DNA of 50,962 nt from Ichthyophthirius multifiliis (GCF_000220395.1 NW_004086425.1:1-50962); one strand, 5' to 3'. Positions 12,581-25,810 are shown, counted from the stretch's first letter. Notes: a model not told the origin generated them from the sequence alone. Numbers and translations: made by a program.

Positions 12581-14711
12581 TCAAAAATCTTAATAATTAT
12601 CATTTTCTTCAAATTTTTAATTAATATTTGTCTTCATAATCTAACTTTAAGCTACTTTATTATCTTTACCATCTTTTAGTGATTACATATTAGCAATTAA
12701 ATCTGCCCATAAAATATGCATCTTTTTATAATATATAATTATTATTTTTTTATTTTTCTTTAAAAAAAAACCTGACTAATATTATCACATTAAACTTTAC
12801 CAAAATCATTAAAATGATTCGAATAATCTTAAATTTTTTCTTATATTAATCTTTTTATTTCTTTATAGGCTGAATTGTTGTAAAATCCGAATTAATCTCT
12901 TAATTCATTTTCGATTTATTATTCCTTTTGATTTTTTTGTTTATATATAAAAAAAAAGAACAAAAAAATCAAGAAATGTTTTACTTTAGGAAACATGTAC
13001 TAAAACATAAAATCTTTTTTTTTAAATAATCTTTATTAAATTAATATAGAATATCATTGGGAATATCCCATTTAGTAGGATCTCCCATTTTAAAGTATTT
13101 TTCTTTTTTATAATTAAGATTTTGTTTGAAAGCTTAAAATTCTTTCTCTACATAATCTCTTTTGATTAATATCTTATTAGTTTTTTAATAATTAAATAAA
13201 TAATAATTATATTACATCTTTTATTATTTATGTTTCATTGTTATAATATTTATACCAATTTGATAAATTTTCTTAAACAAATTTGATCTGATTGGTTATA
13301 TTATTACTTTTTTTACAAAATAATTTTTATTATATTTTTATTAAAATAAGTGTAGTTACCCCCAAGCTACATTCAAATTGTTTAGATTAATATATAGTTC
13401 TTCTAAAAGAGGTTCCTATTTTTATTTAATTTTTTTTTTTTATTTAATAGAAAAATATAAAAAATTACTTAATTTTCATTCGAATTATTAAAAAGATAAG
13501 AAATTTAATATTATTAAGAAAAACAGTCTCCAATACTAAATAAAGTAGTTGATAATTAATCAAAATCAATAATTAATTATTTACATAATTTTCTTATTTT
13601 TTTATAAATAATATCTTAATTACTAAAAAATTCATTAGCTTTTTTTAAATATTAATTTATTTCTTAATTAATGACACATTCGGCCTTATGAATATTTTTT
13701 TATTTTTATTTATTTTAAAATAAAAATAAAATACTTTTCCGTTTATTGTTACCATATTTTAAACTTTTTATATTTTCTATAAATTTTCACCTTCTTTTTT
13801 TAGTTTTAAAAATTAGTCATCACTTGTCATTCCTAAAAATCCTTCTAAATACTTCGAACATTTTAATTCAGGTTACTTAAGTAATTTATTTAAGAAATGT
13901 TCCATAAAAGCCATTCTTTTACTCAAAAATAAAGGTTAAAAACTTCTTGTTGATTTCTTTTTAGGAATAGGAGGAATCTAAAAAAATAAAAATATGTATA
14001 ATTATGTATATATAAAAATATTTAAATATATAAATATATAAATATATATATTTAATATATATTATATTTAATTTTATATTTATATATTTTTATTTTTATT
14101 TAATTATATTTTTATTTAAAATATTTTTTTTAAATAAAAAAATACACATATTGCAGGATAAGCCTTTTCTAATGTTTCTCTAAGCCAACAAAAATCATTA
14201 TATCTTCTTTAAACACTCCAATTTAATTATTCTGTTTCAACATGATAAACAATATAAGATTACGAAAAAATACCACCATATTTTTTTTCATATCTAAAAA
14301 AAAATAAAATCTTTTTTTTAATAACTTTTATCTTACTTTGGAACTTTTGTATATATATTTTAGAATTAGCTTATTTTGCTTTAATTTGATGATTTTAGAC
14401 AATTATATAATTGTCTATAGTTATTTTCATCTTTTTCATTTTAATTATATTAAATAGGCTTTTGATCTATACTTTATTATATTTCTTCATTATTAGGTAT
14501 TTATGAAATGTACAAATTTTGTAACATTTATTATGTTTATTAAATATCAAGTTAATATTCATTATTTATAATGTTTTAGAAATTTTCAACAACCTTTTTT
14601 TTTATGTATATTTTTTTTACAAACTTAAATTTATTTATTTTTACTAATTACAGTTCATCAAATGTCCAATATTATACATCTGCGCCTAAAATTATATTGA
14701 TATATATGTAT

Positions 14712-14772
<61 letters not shown>

Positions 14773-14886
14773 ATAATTACCATTAGGCCTTATTGCTTCT
14801 AAATATTCTTTAAACTATTAAGGATCATATCCTTTATCTAAAATATTTTCACATAAAAATTATTATTTAATTTCAATATTGTCCAT
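12581..14886 (-). CDS. PX-BAR sorting nexin
   Basis: Sorting nexin with a phosphoinositide-binding PX domain and a C-terminal BAR-like helical region, acting on endosomal membranes and cargo retrieval. Eleven exons fit: 14781-14886, 14645-14685, 14337-14593, 14146-14293, 13735-13977, 13469-13684, 13360-13415, 13216-13306, 12985-13172, 12772-12924, 12581-12721; phases match at every junction. The PX core is clear: Y-I-V-Y then NWSVQRRYNDFCWLRETLEK, then IPPIPKKK, then LFLSKRMAFMEHFLNKLL. About 130 residues precede it, opening MDNIEIKQQFLCENILDKGY with a later GADVQYWTFDELQ. The C-terminal half is helical and charged, ending ENDNYQDF. The predicted length is 546 residues if one base is added to the T9 run at 13015-13023, which makes exon 9 a multiple of three. 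The exact SNX subclass (SNX1/2/5 or SNX4/7/30) is not decided. Confidence 0.85.
14711..14766. repeat. (TA)n microsatellite in sorting nexin intron 1
   Basis: About 24 uninterrupted TA units within the first intron of the sorting nexin gene (14686-14780). Similar (TA)n tracts occur in other introns and spacers of this window. Confidence 0.8.
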
Positions 14887-15254
14887 AATTATTTATTATT
14901 TATATATTTTAATTTATATTTTTTTTTTTGCTTTATTTATTTAATTTTATATTTTATGATTTTTTTTGATTATTTATATTTATATATTATGATTTTGTAT
15001 TTAATCAGCATTCATTTATAATATTTTAAAAGCTTTTCTTTTTACTATTTTTTTATATATAAAATAAAATAGATACTTTTAACAACAAAATCAAATTAAT
15101 GGAAATAATATATTAAATTGATAAACTATAGAGTTCAATAAAAAAATTACTTAATAATTTAAAAATATAAAATTATTTAAAAGTAAATAAATATATAATA
15201 GAATTTTAAATTAAATATTTTAAAATATATATTAAATATATATATATATATATA

Positions 15255-15287
<33 letters not shown>

Positions 15288-15798
15288 ATAAGAATAGTTC
15301 TTTAATTATTTAATTTCTATCAATAAAAATTTATATACAATTATATATAAATAATTGATTAATGATATAAAATTAATATATTCTAATTTATATATTATTA
15401 AAAATATACTTTAAAATTATAATTTGTTTAAAAATAATATAAAAAATTAATTATTAAAATAATAATAAAGATGAATATATATAATGCTTAGTATATTTTT
15501 TAGAATATTATGTTTATATTTAATATTGATTTTATTATTTATATTATTATTATATATCAATTTTTTTATATATTTTACTAAAATCTGAATATAAATTATT
15601 AATTTATATTTTTAGCAAATTATAAAATTAATATTAATTATGAATTAATATAAAAAGAAATATATATACAAATAATTAAATTATCTAATTTATTGCAAAT
15701 TAATTTTTATAAATTAACAAAAAAATTAATATATTATTAATTTTTACAGTAGTATAAATTTTAAAAAGAAAATTATAATATTAAAAAAATAAATATAC
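14887..15798. promoter_or_regulatory. divergent spacer sorting nexin / GSK3
   Basis: About 0.9 kb between two divergent starts, with (TA)n near 15238-15270. It presumably carries both promoters. No gene or recognisable element is seen. Confidence 0.45.
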
Positions 15799-16681
15799 AT
15801 GATTCCTTTACCAAATTATGAAATTAAAAGAGTTATTGGTTCAGGCTCTTTTAGGTAAAAAAAAAACTTAGAATAAAAATATTATTTTTTTATATAAAAA
15901 AAAAAAACCATAAAACCAAAAAAATATATTATAATATAATTAAAAGGATATGTTTTTGAAGCTTATGATAATACTAATTAAAGAACTGTAGCACTTAAAA
16001 GAATTTAAAAAGTTGGGAAAAAACTAAGTAGGGAATATGAAATTCTTTTGGATATAAAAGATTGTGATTATGTAGTAAAAATGCTTGTAAAATATTATAT
16101 ATATATATATAAAAAAAACAAAGATATAATATATTTCTTTATCTATAATATTTTTTTATTTAATAATAATAATATAATAAAAAAGGACTTATATTATTCA
16201 AAAACAGAAGATAATAAATTAATATAAAATATTGTATTTGAATATATGGAAAGTAATTTGGAAGATTTTATTTCAAAACATAATAAAAACAAGAAATAAA
16301 TTCCGGAAAAAACTATCTAAGAATATGCTTACTAAATTTTGAAAGGACTAGAATATATTCATTCTAAAGGAATTGCACATCGTGATTTAAAACCGTAAAA
16401 AAAATTTGTTTATATATTAATAATTTGTTTATAAAAATAATTCATATAAGTGATAATGTATTAATTAATGATAATGGAATAGTAAAAATTTGTGATTTTG
16501 GCGGTTCTAAATATATAGATGAAAGAGGAAAAAATACTCCTTATATTGTTTCTAGATATTATAGAGCGCCAGAATTAATTTTATGTATAACTAAATACAC
16601 ATAAAAAATAGATATGTGGTGTAATTTTATATAAATATTATTTTTATAAAAAATATAATTGTAAAAAAAAATATATACATG

Positions 16682-16712
<31 letters not shown>

Positions 16713-17114
16713 TAATAAAAAAATATGAATTTATATTATTTATTATAAGTTTATTTTTATTATAAAAAAAAAGCTTTTGGATGTATTTTAGGTGAATTAG
16801 CTACTAGTATTCCTATATTTTAAGGAAAAACTGAAGGGGATTAATTATTTGCAATTTTTAAAATTTTAGGTTCTCCTAGTAAGGAAGAATTTGATAAAAT
16901 TGCAGAGAGAGTTCCTTATGATAAAAAAATATTTTAAGAATTCTAGACTTATGAAAAGTAAGATATTTCTTTGAACTTCTAGCATTTAAAAGAAAGTGAA
17001 TAGTTTTTAGATTTATTGAAAAAATGCTTATAATATTTACCAGAAAATAGAATTTCAGCTAGTGAAGCTTTAAAACATCCTTTTTTTGAGGGATTAGAAG
17101 AAAAATATCCTTGA
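15799..17114 (+). CDS. GSK3/shaggy-type protein kinase
   Basis: CMGC kinase of the GSK3 type. Exons 15799-15854, 15947-16086, 16186-16394, 16451-16620, 16774-17114, about 305 residues. Visible motifs: glycine loop IKRVIGSGSF, ATP lysine in TVALKRIQK, catalytic loop AHRDLKP then DNVLIND, CDFGG magnesium motif, and activation segment TPYIVSRYYRAPELIL, whose Tyr is the GSK3 autophosphorylation position. DMWSFGCILGELATSIPIF follows, then the CMGC insert (GDQLFAIFKILGSPSKEEF) and terminal RISASEALKHPFF. It starts right at the kinase fold, so it lacks the N-terminal inhibitory serine of animal GSK3 and any C-terminal extension. The exon 1/exon 2 junction is off by one base under canonical GT..AG splicing, probably a sequence error or an unusual site; the other junctions are in phase. 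Confidence 0.88.
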
Positions 17115-18913
17115 TATTTTTTTTTTATATATATATTTCTATTGTATTTTTTTATTTTTTCTAATTACTAAGTTTTTTTTGTTATAATTAATTAATATTA
17201 CGATAAAAAGAGAGGAAAAAAATAAAATAAAAAATTTAATTTATTAATATATATATATATTTATTTGTAAAAATATTATATTATAATTAAATATATTTAT
17301 TTATTTAAAAAAAAAATATTTAAAAATTTAATTTTAAATATTTCTTAATTAAAAATATATTATTTTTGTTTTATATATAAAAAAATAAAATAAAATAAAA
17401 AAATTAATTATGTTTTGTATTATATTTATATAACTATCTTGATAACAAAAATCATGGGGGGAAAATAAAATTATATTAAAATCATCAAATATAAAATTAA
17501 ATAAATAAATATTATTATATCTAAAAAATATAAATATAATAATAAATAGAATGTAAAAAAATTAAATTAATATGAGATTTAAATTAAAAAGAAGAAGAAA
17601 ATAAAATAAAAAACTATTATACTAAATCATAGATAGATAGATAGATAGATATTAAAAATAATAATAATAAAATTCGCTTTATAATCTATAATATAACTCT
17701 AAATAAAATATGTATTCAAATATATTTAATATAAACAAAAATATTTAAGAAATTATATATATATACATTGATTTGAAAAAAAAATTAATGAAAAATAATA
17801 TTATGTAATTTAAATAAAAAATATAATATATTTTTGAAATAAACTAATTATATATATTAATATAATTTATTAAGACTGAAAATTTTCAAAATTAAGGTAT
17901 TATTTTTAAGATTTAAAAGCAAAATCAAATGTTTCTATATTTATAATAGATATTTTAAAAGAGAAGATTATTTAATTAATTTTATAAAAAATAGTAAGTA
18001 TTATTTTGATAAATTAGAAAATAAAAAAAAGTTCATTATTAATTTTTTATTTTATTTAAAGGAATGTAAAAAATACATATTTTTTTTATTTTATTGTTTT
18101 TAAAAAAAAGAAAATAATTTAAATAAACTTTAGTTTTAAAAAAGTAAATTATAATAAATAATTGAAATATGATAAAAATTATAAAAAAAATGCTGAATAA
18201 ATATATATTAATATAAAAATAATAATAATAAGCTTATGATATTAATAATAATAATAATTATATTAAGAAATTACGAAAAAATATATCTTAATTATTAAAA
18301 AAAAAAGTATTAATAAAATTCATAATAATTATAAAATAAATAATAATATTAAATATTTTAGTATAAATAATATTTGTTTTATGATAAAATTAAAAAAATT
18401 AGTAAAAAATAGTTAAACTTATAGAAACTCCTAATTTAAATAAATATTTGATATTAAAGTTTAACTTAACATGAAATATTATTAATTAGAATTATAAAAA
18501 ACATAATACTGTATTATATTTAAGATATAATGAGAAATATATTAAATAATTATAAAAAACAAAAATAGAATAAAATAATAATTAAATATATTAATCTAAT
18601 ATTATAAAATATTTATAATAATAATTAAAACAGTGAATTTTGATATAAATAATTATTATCTTATTAATTGCTTATATAGTAATATTTAAGAATAAATAAA
18701 GTATATATATAATTTTTTTCTTTTAAAAGTTATAATTTGTATTTTATTAAATAATTTTAAAATTTATGTTTTTTTTTTTTTTTTTTATAAATTTTTATTA
18801 TATAAATTAATATATATTTTTTTTTTCTATAATATATATAAAATATTTTTTAAATTAAAATTATATTTAAAATAAGTAAAATATAAAAAATATAACGAAA
18901 AGAATATATATTT
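17115..18913. other. intergenic A+T-rich DNA
   Basis: About 1.8 kb with no gene I can support. It contains a short (TAGA)n repeat at 17629-17650, a G6 run near 17456-17461 that is unusual for this sequence, and a (TAA)n-like stretch around 18215-18260. Confidence 0.5.
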
Positions 18914-19400
18914 ATGGGTTGCTGTTATACATAACCAATTTAAACTAATGATTATCTTGTAGATAACCCAAATAAAACTTTGGAAGTATTATCAATAATT
19001 TATTTATTTTTCTATAGACATATATTCATTTTTTATGTTTAGGTTAATAAAAAATCTGGTTCAGATATGATATCTAGTGTCCCTATTGTATATATTTATT
19101 TCATTTAAAATATAATAAAATATTTAAATTTATATTAAACAGATTGATTAAGAATAAAATGAATAATAAGATAATAATTAGGAACTTATGGAAGTATAAA
19201 TATTTATATACTAAATTAATTTGTTTTTTTATTTAAATATTAAATAATATTAAGATGTCTATAACAACAAATGATAGTTTTAAATAATAATAAGAGATTA
19301 TATAAATTATTGAATAAATGATTAAGTAATATAAATATATATCTATATATTTAATTATATAAAATATAAAAGGAATAATTAACTTTTTATGGAAAATTGA
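18914..19400 (+). CDS. small MGCC protein, predicted N-myristoylated/palmitoylated
   Basis: Small five-exon gene: 18914-18985, 19043-19087, 19143-19193, 19255-19325, 19373-19400. Phases add up exactly to 89 codons ending in TGA. The protein opens MGCCYTQPIQTNDYLVDN. Met-Gly for N-myristoylation followed by two cysteines for palmitoylation is a classic membrane-anchoring signal. The rest is hydrophilic and Gln/Asn/Glu-rich (EQNEQQDNNQELM), with a final helical piece (QQEIIQIIEQMIKNNQ). The opening resembles LAMTOR1 (MGCCYS), the lysosomal Ragulator anchor, but 88 residues is about half the animal length and the rest shows no clear match, so that identity is only a suggestion. Confidence 0.6.
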
Positions 19401-19943
19401 TTTTTTTTTTTTTAATATAAGAATAAAGTATTTTTGTAATTTTTTTATTTATTTATATATATTTTATGTTGTTTTAGTTTTTTTTTTATAGTTTTTTTTT
19501 TAAAAAAAAATAATTTTTTTATGATGTTTATTTAATTTTATGGTTGAAATTATATATTGATTATATTAAAAATATTTAATAAAAAATTTATTCAATTTTT
19601 ATATTCTTTTTTATTTTTAAAATATTAAAAAACTCTTATTATTTTTATTTTTGAATAAAATTTATTAAAGATATAATACATAATAAATTTATATTTATTT
19701 TATTTCAAATTTATTAATAGTTATTTAATATAATATTTTAAAATTATTATCAAAATATGTTTATTATTATATATTATTTAATATAAAAAACAAAATATTA
19801 ATTTTTTTATCAATAAAAAAAAAATATAATAATTTTAAAATTTGACCATACAAATTTCAACAATAGAAAATTATGAATAATTTATGATTTATGATACGAA
19901 AAATTATAATATTAATATATATAATTTAACATATAAAAAAAGA

Positions 19944-19986
<43 letters not shown>

Positions 19987-20003
19987 AATTAGCAAAATAA
20001 AAA
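19401..20003. other. intergenic A+T-rich DNA
   Basis: About 600 bases between two same-strand genes, with T-rich then A-rich halves and (TA)n at 19946-19976. No gene or defined element is seen. Confidence 0.5.
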
Positions 20004-20354
20004 ATGTTATTAACTGAATAAATCAAAAACTAATCAATTTTTGCATTAGAAATTGAAAATATAAACGAAAACAGCATCTTAAGTATAAAAGAATAAATAA
20101 AATCCTAAATATTATAAGGAAATTACCAAAATGCATTAATATATTGTAATGAACAATTAGAATAAATAAGGAAAAAAACTAAAAAAAAAAGCTAATAAAT
20201 TTAATAAATTTAAGATTATTAAGGAGAACTACTTTATATTTTTGGAGAATATAAAAAGGCACTATAAATATTTTAAGATTCTTAGTAATTTACTGAAAAA
20301 TATTAATATATAAATGATTCTAATTATTATTTTAAATTTGATTTAATAGGTTTT

Positions 20355-20406
<52 letters not shown>

Positions 20407-21515
20407 AATTTATAATTATTTATATATATATTAAACCTTAATTCATAACATAATATTTTTTAAAAAACAAAGGAAAATGTTTTAATAAGCTTGGTCAAAT
20501 AGATAAAGCAATTTATTATTTTTAAAAAGCTTTAAGTTTTAAAAATTATTTACACGGATAATTTGAATCCAATATTTTATTTGGTTAAATATATCTTGAA
20601 AAAGCAGAATTTGAAAAGGCTTTATAATTTTCAGAAAAAAATTTATTTAATAAAAAATAAAATGATATTCTTTTGTTATCAGAAAGTCATTTTTTAAAAT
20701 CTTAAGCCTTAAAAGGCTTAGGTAAGCTTAATGAAGCATTTATTTCAGGATAATAAGCTTTAAAATTAATAAAAATGAAAATATAATGCCAAAATCATCA
20801 TTTAATAGCCAATTATTTAGAGAATTTAGGTACAATTTGTTTATAATAACATAAATTTTAAGAAAGTTTGAATTTTTTTAATTCAGTTTAATAGATAAGG
20901 GAATATTTATTCAACGATTATAATTAGCACCCTTAAATAGGTGATATTTATTTTTACTTAGGAGTTTGTTATAATAAAATGTCAAATAATTAAAAATCTT
21001 TAGAATTTTTATAAAAATCATTAAAAATAAAAACATGTTTAAAAAATATATATATATTTTGTAATTTTATTAAAAAAAATAAAAAATAAATAAAGGTTAA
21101 TAAAATTTTTAAGAAATAGCAAATTGTTTAAATTATTTAGGTATTGTTAGAAATGAAATGCAAAACTACTTAGAAAGCTTAAAATGTTATAAAGAAGAAT
21201 ATAAAAATCGCAAAAAAATAAAAGAAGAAGGACCATAAATAGCACATTTATTATTTGAAATAGGATAAGTTTATAAAAACTTAGAAAATTTAGAATAATC
21301 ATTAAAATATCATTTTAAATCTATTTTTGTTAAATATAAATTCTATTCATAAGATTCTGAGGAAGTACTATTAAGTTTATCTAGCATTGCTAGCATAATG
21401 TATGATTAAGAAAATTATGAAGAGGCAATTATATATTATAAAAAAGAATTATAAATTAAGGAAAAATTAAATACTAATTAATGTATTAAAGTAAATTATA
21501 TATAAAAATATATAA

Positions 21516-21581
<66 letters not shown>

Positions 21582-23168
21582 TATAGGTAGCTATAACTTA
21601 TAATAACATAGGATGTTCTTATAAAAATATAAATAAACTACCTGAAGCTATCGAATATCATAAAAAAGCACTAGATTTAAGAAAAAAATTATTAAAAGAA
21701 ACTGATTTAGATATTATAAGTTCAATTGAAAGTATATCTTCTACATATTATGATATGTGTTAATATTAAGATGCTTTAAAAAATTATTAAGATGAATTAA
21801 ATTTGAAAAAAAAAGGTATAAATTTTATATGCATATTTTTAAAGATTAATAGTTATATGATATTAATATATTTTAAATTTATCATTAATATAAATTTAAA
21901 ATATTAATTATTTTTTAATATATTGATTTTTTGTTCAAATTTTTGTAAGAAATTTAAATTTTTTTTTAATATTAGTTTTTGGTATTTAGAGTATAAAAGT
22001 AGCTACTACTTACAATAATATTGCTTGTACTTTAAAAAATTTAGGTCAAATTGAAGAGTCTTTAAAAATGCATAAATATTCTTTATAAATAAAATAAAAA
22101 TTGTTAGGAAATGATCATCTAGATGTTTCTACTTCATTAGATAATATAGCTTCTATTATTTATGACCAGGGAAATTACGAGTAGTCTTTAATATTATATA
22201 ATGAGGTTTTGAGAATTAGAAGAATCAATTATAAAGAAGATAATTTATAAATTGCAATAACTTTACATAATTTGGCTTGTGGTTTGCATAATATGAAAAA
22301 ATATGAAGAAGCTTTAATTTTATAAAAATAAGTTTTGGAAATCAGGAAAAAATATTAAGGACCATAGTCTAAAGATATTATAACTTCTCTTGATAATATA
22401 GCCTCAAATTTATATGATAGTGGAGAATATGAAGAGGCTATATAATACTATGAAGAAGAACTTTCGTTAATGGAGATTTTGGAACCTGAAAATAAAGCGA
22501 GATAGGCTACCACTTTAAATAATATTGCGTGTACTTTACATAATTTAAAAAGACTTAAATAATCATTCGAATATCATAATAGGGCTTTGAATATTAGAAA
22601 ATAGTACTTGGGTTAAAACCATCCCGAAACTGTTTCTTCGTTAAATAATATAGGGTCTAATCTTTTTAATGTCGGAAAACTTGATGAAGCATTGGAAATG
22701 TTTATAAATGTATTAAATATTAGGAAAAGTTAAGAAAATGGATGTAAATTTAAACTTGTAAATGCATATGATAATGTTGGTTCTACATATTTTTCATTAC
22801 TGTAATTTGAAAAGGCTCTCGAATATTTCTAAGAAGGTGTTAGTTTAAGGATTTTTTACGAAATTAAGGACTAAGGTAACTCACTGGAAATGATATAGGC
22901 AACAAGATAAATGATTTTGTAGTCTTAGCCTATTAAATAATTGTAATAAAAAAAGTATATTAAAATAAAAGAAGGATAAATAGAAGATATTTAATGTAAT
23001 ATTTGTCTTGAAGATATTTAAGATTAGTAAGATATTAGAGTACTTGAATGTGGACATTTCTTTCATTTGTTTTGTGTAGATAAATGGTTATTATAGAAAA
23101 GAAGTTGCCCAAGTTGTAGGTAATGTCCTTTTTTATAAAGTAATTAAAGTTAATAAAAATTTAGTTGA
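20004..23168 (+). CDS. TPR-array protein with C-terminal RING finger (putative E3 ubiquitin ligase)
   Basis: Predicted 908 residues after removing introns 20350-20472, 21037-21095, 21491-21586 and 21816-21975 (the last acceptor has an alternative about 16 bases downstream). From about residue 40 it consists of tetratricopeptide repeats. The C-terminal half carries about 42-residue units of kinesin-light-chain type, for example TLNNIACTLHNL, ALNIRKQYLGQNHPETVSSL and NIGSNLFNVGKLDEALEMF. The end is a RING finger: CNICLEDI, then VLECGHFFHLFCVDKWL, then KRSCPSC, with cysteines and histidines spaced as in a C3H2C3 RING-H2 (Cys-Gly-His-Phe-Phe-His). RING fingers recruit ubiquitin E2 enzymes, and TPR units bind protein partners, so the pairing suggests a substrate-selecting E3. 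No transmembrane segment or signal peptide is visible. Confidence 0.85.
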
Positions 23169-23960
23169 AAAAAATTATAATTTTATTTATTTATTTGCTA
23201 ATTAATTTATTTATTAATTTTATATATATATTTTTAATTAACAGTATTCTTTTTATATATATCAATTTTTATATTTTTTTTAATTGTTTTTTTTTTAATA
23301 GAAAATAAATTCATTTTTAAAATAATTTATATCTTTGTTAATTTTTAAGTCCAAACTAAAAATAATTATTAATTGTAATGTTTATTATTATAATGTTTAT
23401 ATTTTAATTATTCCTATTTATTATTTTATGTATTATTTTTTAAAGGCTTATTATTTATTTTATTTCTTAAGATAAATATATATATATTTAATTATATATA
23501 ATAATATAATTACTATATATATTATTTTTATATATAATAATTATATTATTTTAATTTATTTTTTTATCTTTTTCTACTTTATTTAAATTAGATATTACTT
23601 TCATATTAATTTTTTTTATAATTTTTTCTTATTTATATTTATGCACTTATATTTTTAAATGATTTTCTAAATATTTTTAATTAATTAATATTTACTTTAA
23701 TATATTATTTTATTAATTTTTTATTTAGTTTTTATTAAATATTAGAATATTTTTTATTTTTTATTTATACTATTAATTTCATGTTTTATTTTAGTAATTG
23801 TTTTATTTTTTAAGAATTAAAGAAGATTAATTTTATTTTTATAAATATTTATAAATTTTTATTTTATAATAAATAGAAATAATAAAAACTATACTTAAAA
23901 AAAACACATACATAAATTAAATATATTATAATAAAAAAGCAGTTTAAAAAATTTATATAA
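23169..23960. other. intergenic A+T-rich DNA
   Basis: About 0.8 kb between same-strand genes, T-rich with short (TA)n runs. No gene or recognisable regulatory element is seen. Confidence 0.5.
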
Positions 23961-25767
23961 ATGGGAAGTATAAAAGATACATAATCAGACAGAGATTTAG
24001 ATTTTTTTGATTAAAAAGAAGCATTTTCAATAAATAAAATACTATAATCTACTCAATTATATTAATAATCAAATAACTATTAATATTTATGTTAAAATTT
24101 TAAAGATTCACATTTAGTAGTAAATAATGTGATTTAAAAAATATTTTAAAAAATCGACTTATAATTATACGAGAAATATTTACAATAAAAAAAAGACTCG
24201 CATGCTTTAATTTGTATATTTAAAATATTAGAAAATTTTTTTAATGAAGGATATTTATAATATGATAATTAAAATAATTAAGATATAAATATTAATAATA
24301 GAGAAGATATAGAACCTATAAAAAGTGAGAGCGAAAATTGGCTTAGAACTCATATTTAAATTGAAAAAAATATTGAAAATCAAGAAGTTATATTTGATAA
24401 GATAATAATAGGGGGTTATTCTGAAAGATCTTCTATATAAGGAAGAATAAGGAATCATTTTTAAAAATAAATATAAAAAAAAACGAAGATTAATTCAAAA
24501 TTATAAATATATAAATAGAAGAAGAAGAAGATGAGTTTATAGATAGATTAAGGTTATTGAAAATTCAAGAAATTAAGAGAAAATAAGATAAAGAGGAAAA
24601 TGAGAAAAAAAAAATATAAAAATTACCTAATAATGAAAATAAAAAAGAATAAAAAAATCAAAAGTTAACGTATGATTATGATGGAAATACAATTAATGTC
24701 AAAAATATTAAATTAGAAAAATTACCGCCATCAGTTTATTCTATAAAGTAATATATAAATAAAAATATATGCTATATATATTTATATATTTATATATTTA
24801 TTTATATAAAAATAAATTAAATTTTATATATAGATATGAATTTACTAATTAATAATTTTAGGATTTAGATAAAAAAAATAAATAATTTTTATAAACAACA
24901 AAAACTTTTTTAAAAAATTAATAATAAGAAATAAAAACTAATGTTAGATATTCCATTTCTAATTTAGGTTAGGGTGATTTAAAAGGGATTAAAAGTCCAT
25001 TTTGTTTTGAAGATTTTAAACCGAATTTAGGAGTTACTTTATATTAAGATTAAAAAAGTAAGTAAGGAGGTAAAATACATGAATTAATAGAAAATAAAGA
25101 AATTTTAGAACAAAAACTAAGAATGGGTCTTGGAAATATTGTTTAGATTACAAAAAGTGACTATATGAGATTTACGGAAAATGGTAATTTAAATCTAAAT
25201 AAAAAACTTGAAAATTTAAGCCAATTAAATATTAAAAAAAGTGGGTTAGTATCATCATTAGATAGTCTTAAAAAAAATAAAGAAACAAGCCATTTAAATG
25301 ATGCTTCTCTTATTAAATTTAACTAGAAATAAAATAGTGAACAAGACGATTTAAATATTAAAAAAATGAAAAATTAATCTTCTAAAATTAAAGTTTAAAA
25401 TCAAGAGTAATTAATGCATAAATTACTAGCTTTAGATGAAAATAATATCGAAAACAATAAATAATTACTACCTATAATTAATTAATAATCATTGAAAATT
25501 AATAAAAGTCCGCTAGATGATTTTAATATACTAATTCTTAAAAATAATGAATGGGGAAAAAATACTAAAAATATAAAAAATTAAGCACCTATAGAACTAG
25601 TAAAAGGTGGTAAATATAAAGAAAAAAACTTCAGAAATACACTTTAGTAAATTTATAAGTATCCAAGAGAAAGAGATAATTAAAAAATACATAATTCAGA
25701 AGATTAAAGAGGAAATTTTTATACAACTAATTCTAAATTTTAAGAGACATTAAGAAATTTTAAATGA
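23961..25767 (+). CDS. hypothetical hydrophilic protein with a DYDG...KLPPS motif
   Basis: Not recognised. Start MGSIKDTQSDRDLDFFDQKE, stop TGA at 25765. There is one intron, 24748-24833. With one base added to the A9 run at 24475-24483 the coding length is exactly 574 codons; without it the frame hits TGA near 24567. The protein is rich in Lys, Asn, Glu and Gln and looks largely disordered, with an acidic/charged helix (EEEEDEFIDRLRLLKIQE). A well-defined motif follows, LTYDYDGNTINVKNIKLEKL then PPSVYSIKYEF. A later Gly/Pro-containing patch is SPFCFEDFKPNLGVTL. Its start is close behind the TPR-RING gene and its end is 120 bases ahead of the IQ gene, all on the same strand. Confidence 0.65.
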
Positions 25768-25802
25768 TTTTTTTATCTTTTATTTATTTTTTAAAAATAA
25801 AG

Positions 25803-25810
<8 letters not shown>

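Noticed and set aside
17629-17650. TAGATAGATAGA repeat as a regulatory array or CRISPR-like repeat
   Set aside because: A short tetranucleotide microsatellite with no spacers or dyad structure.
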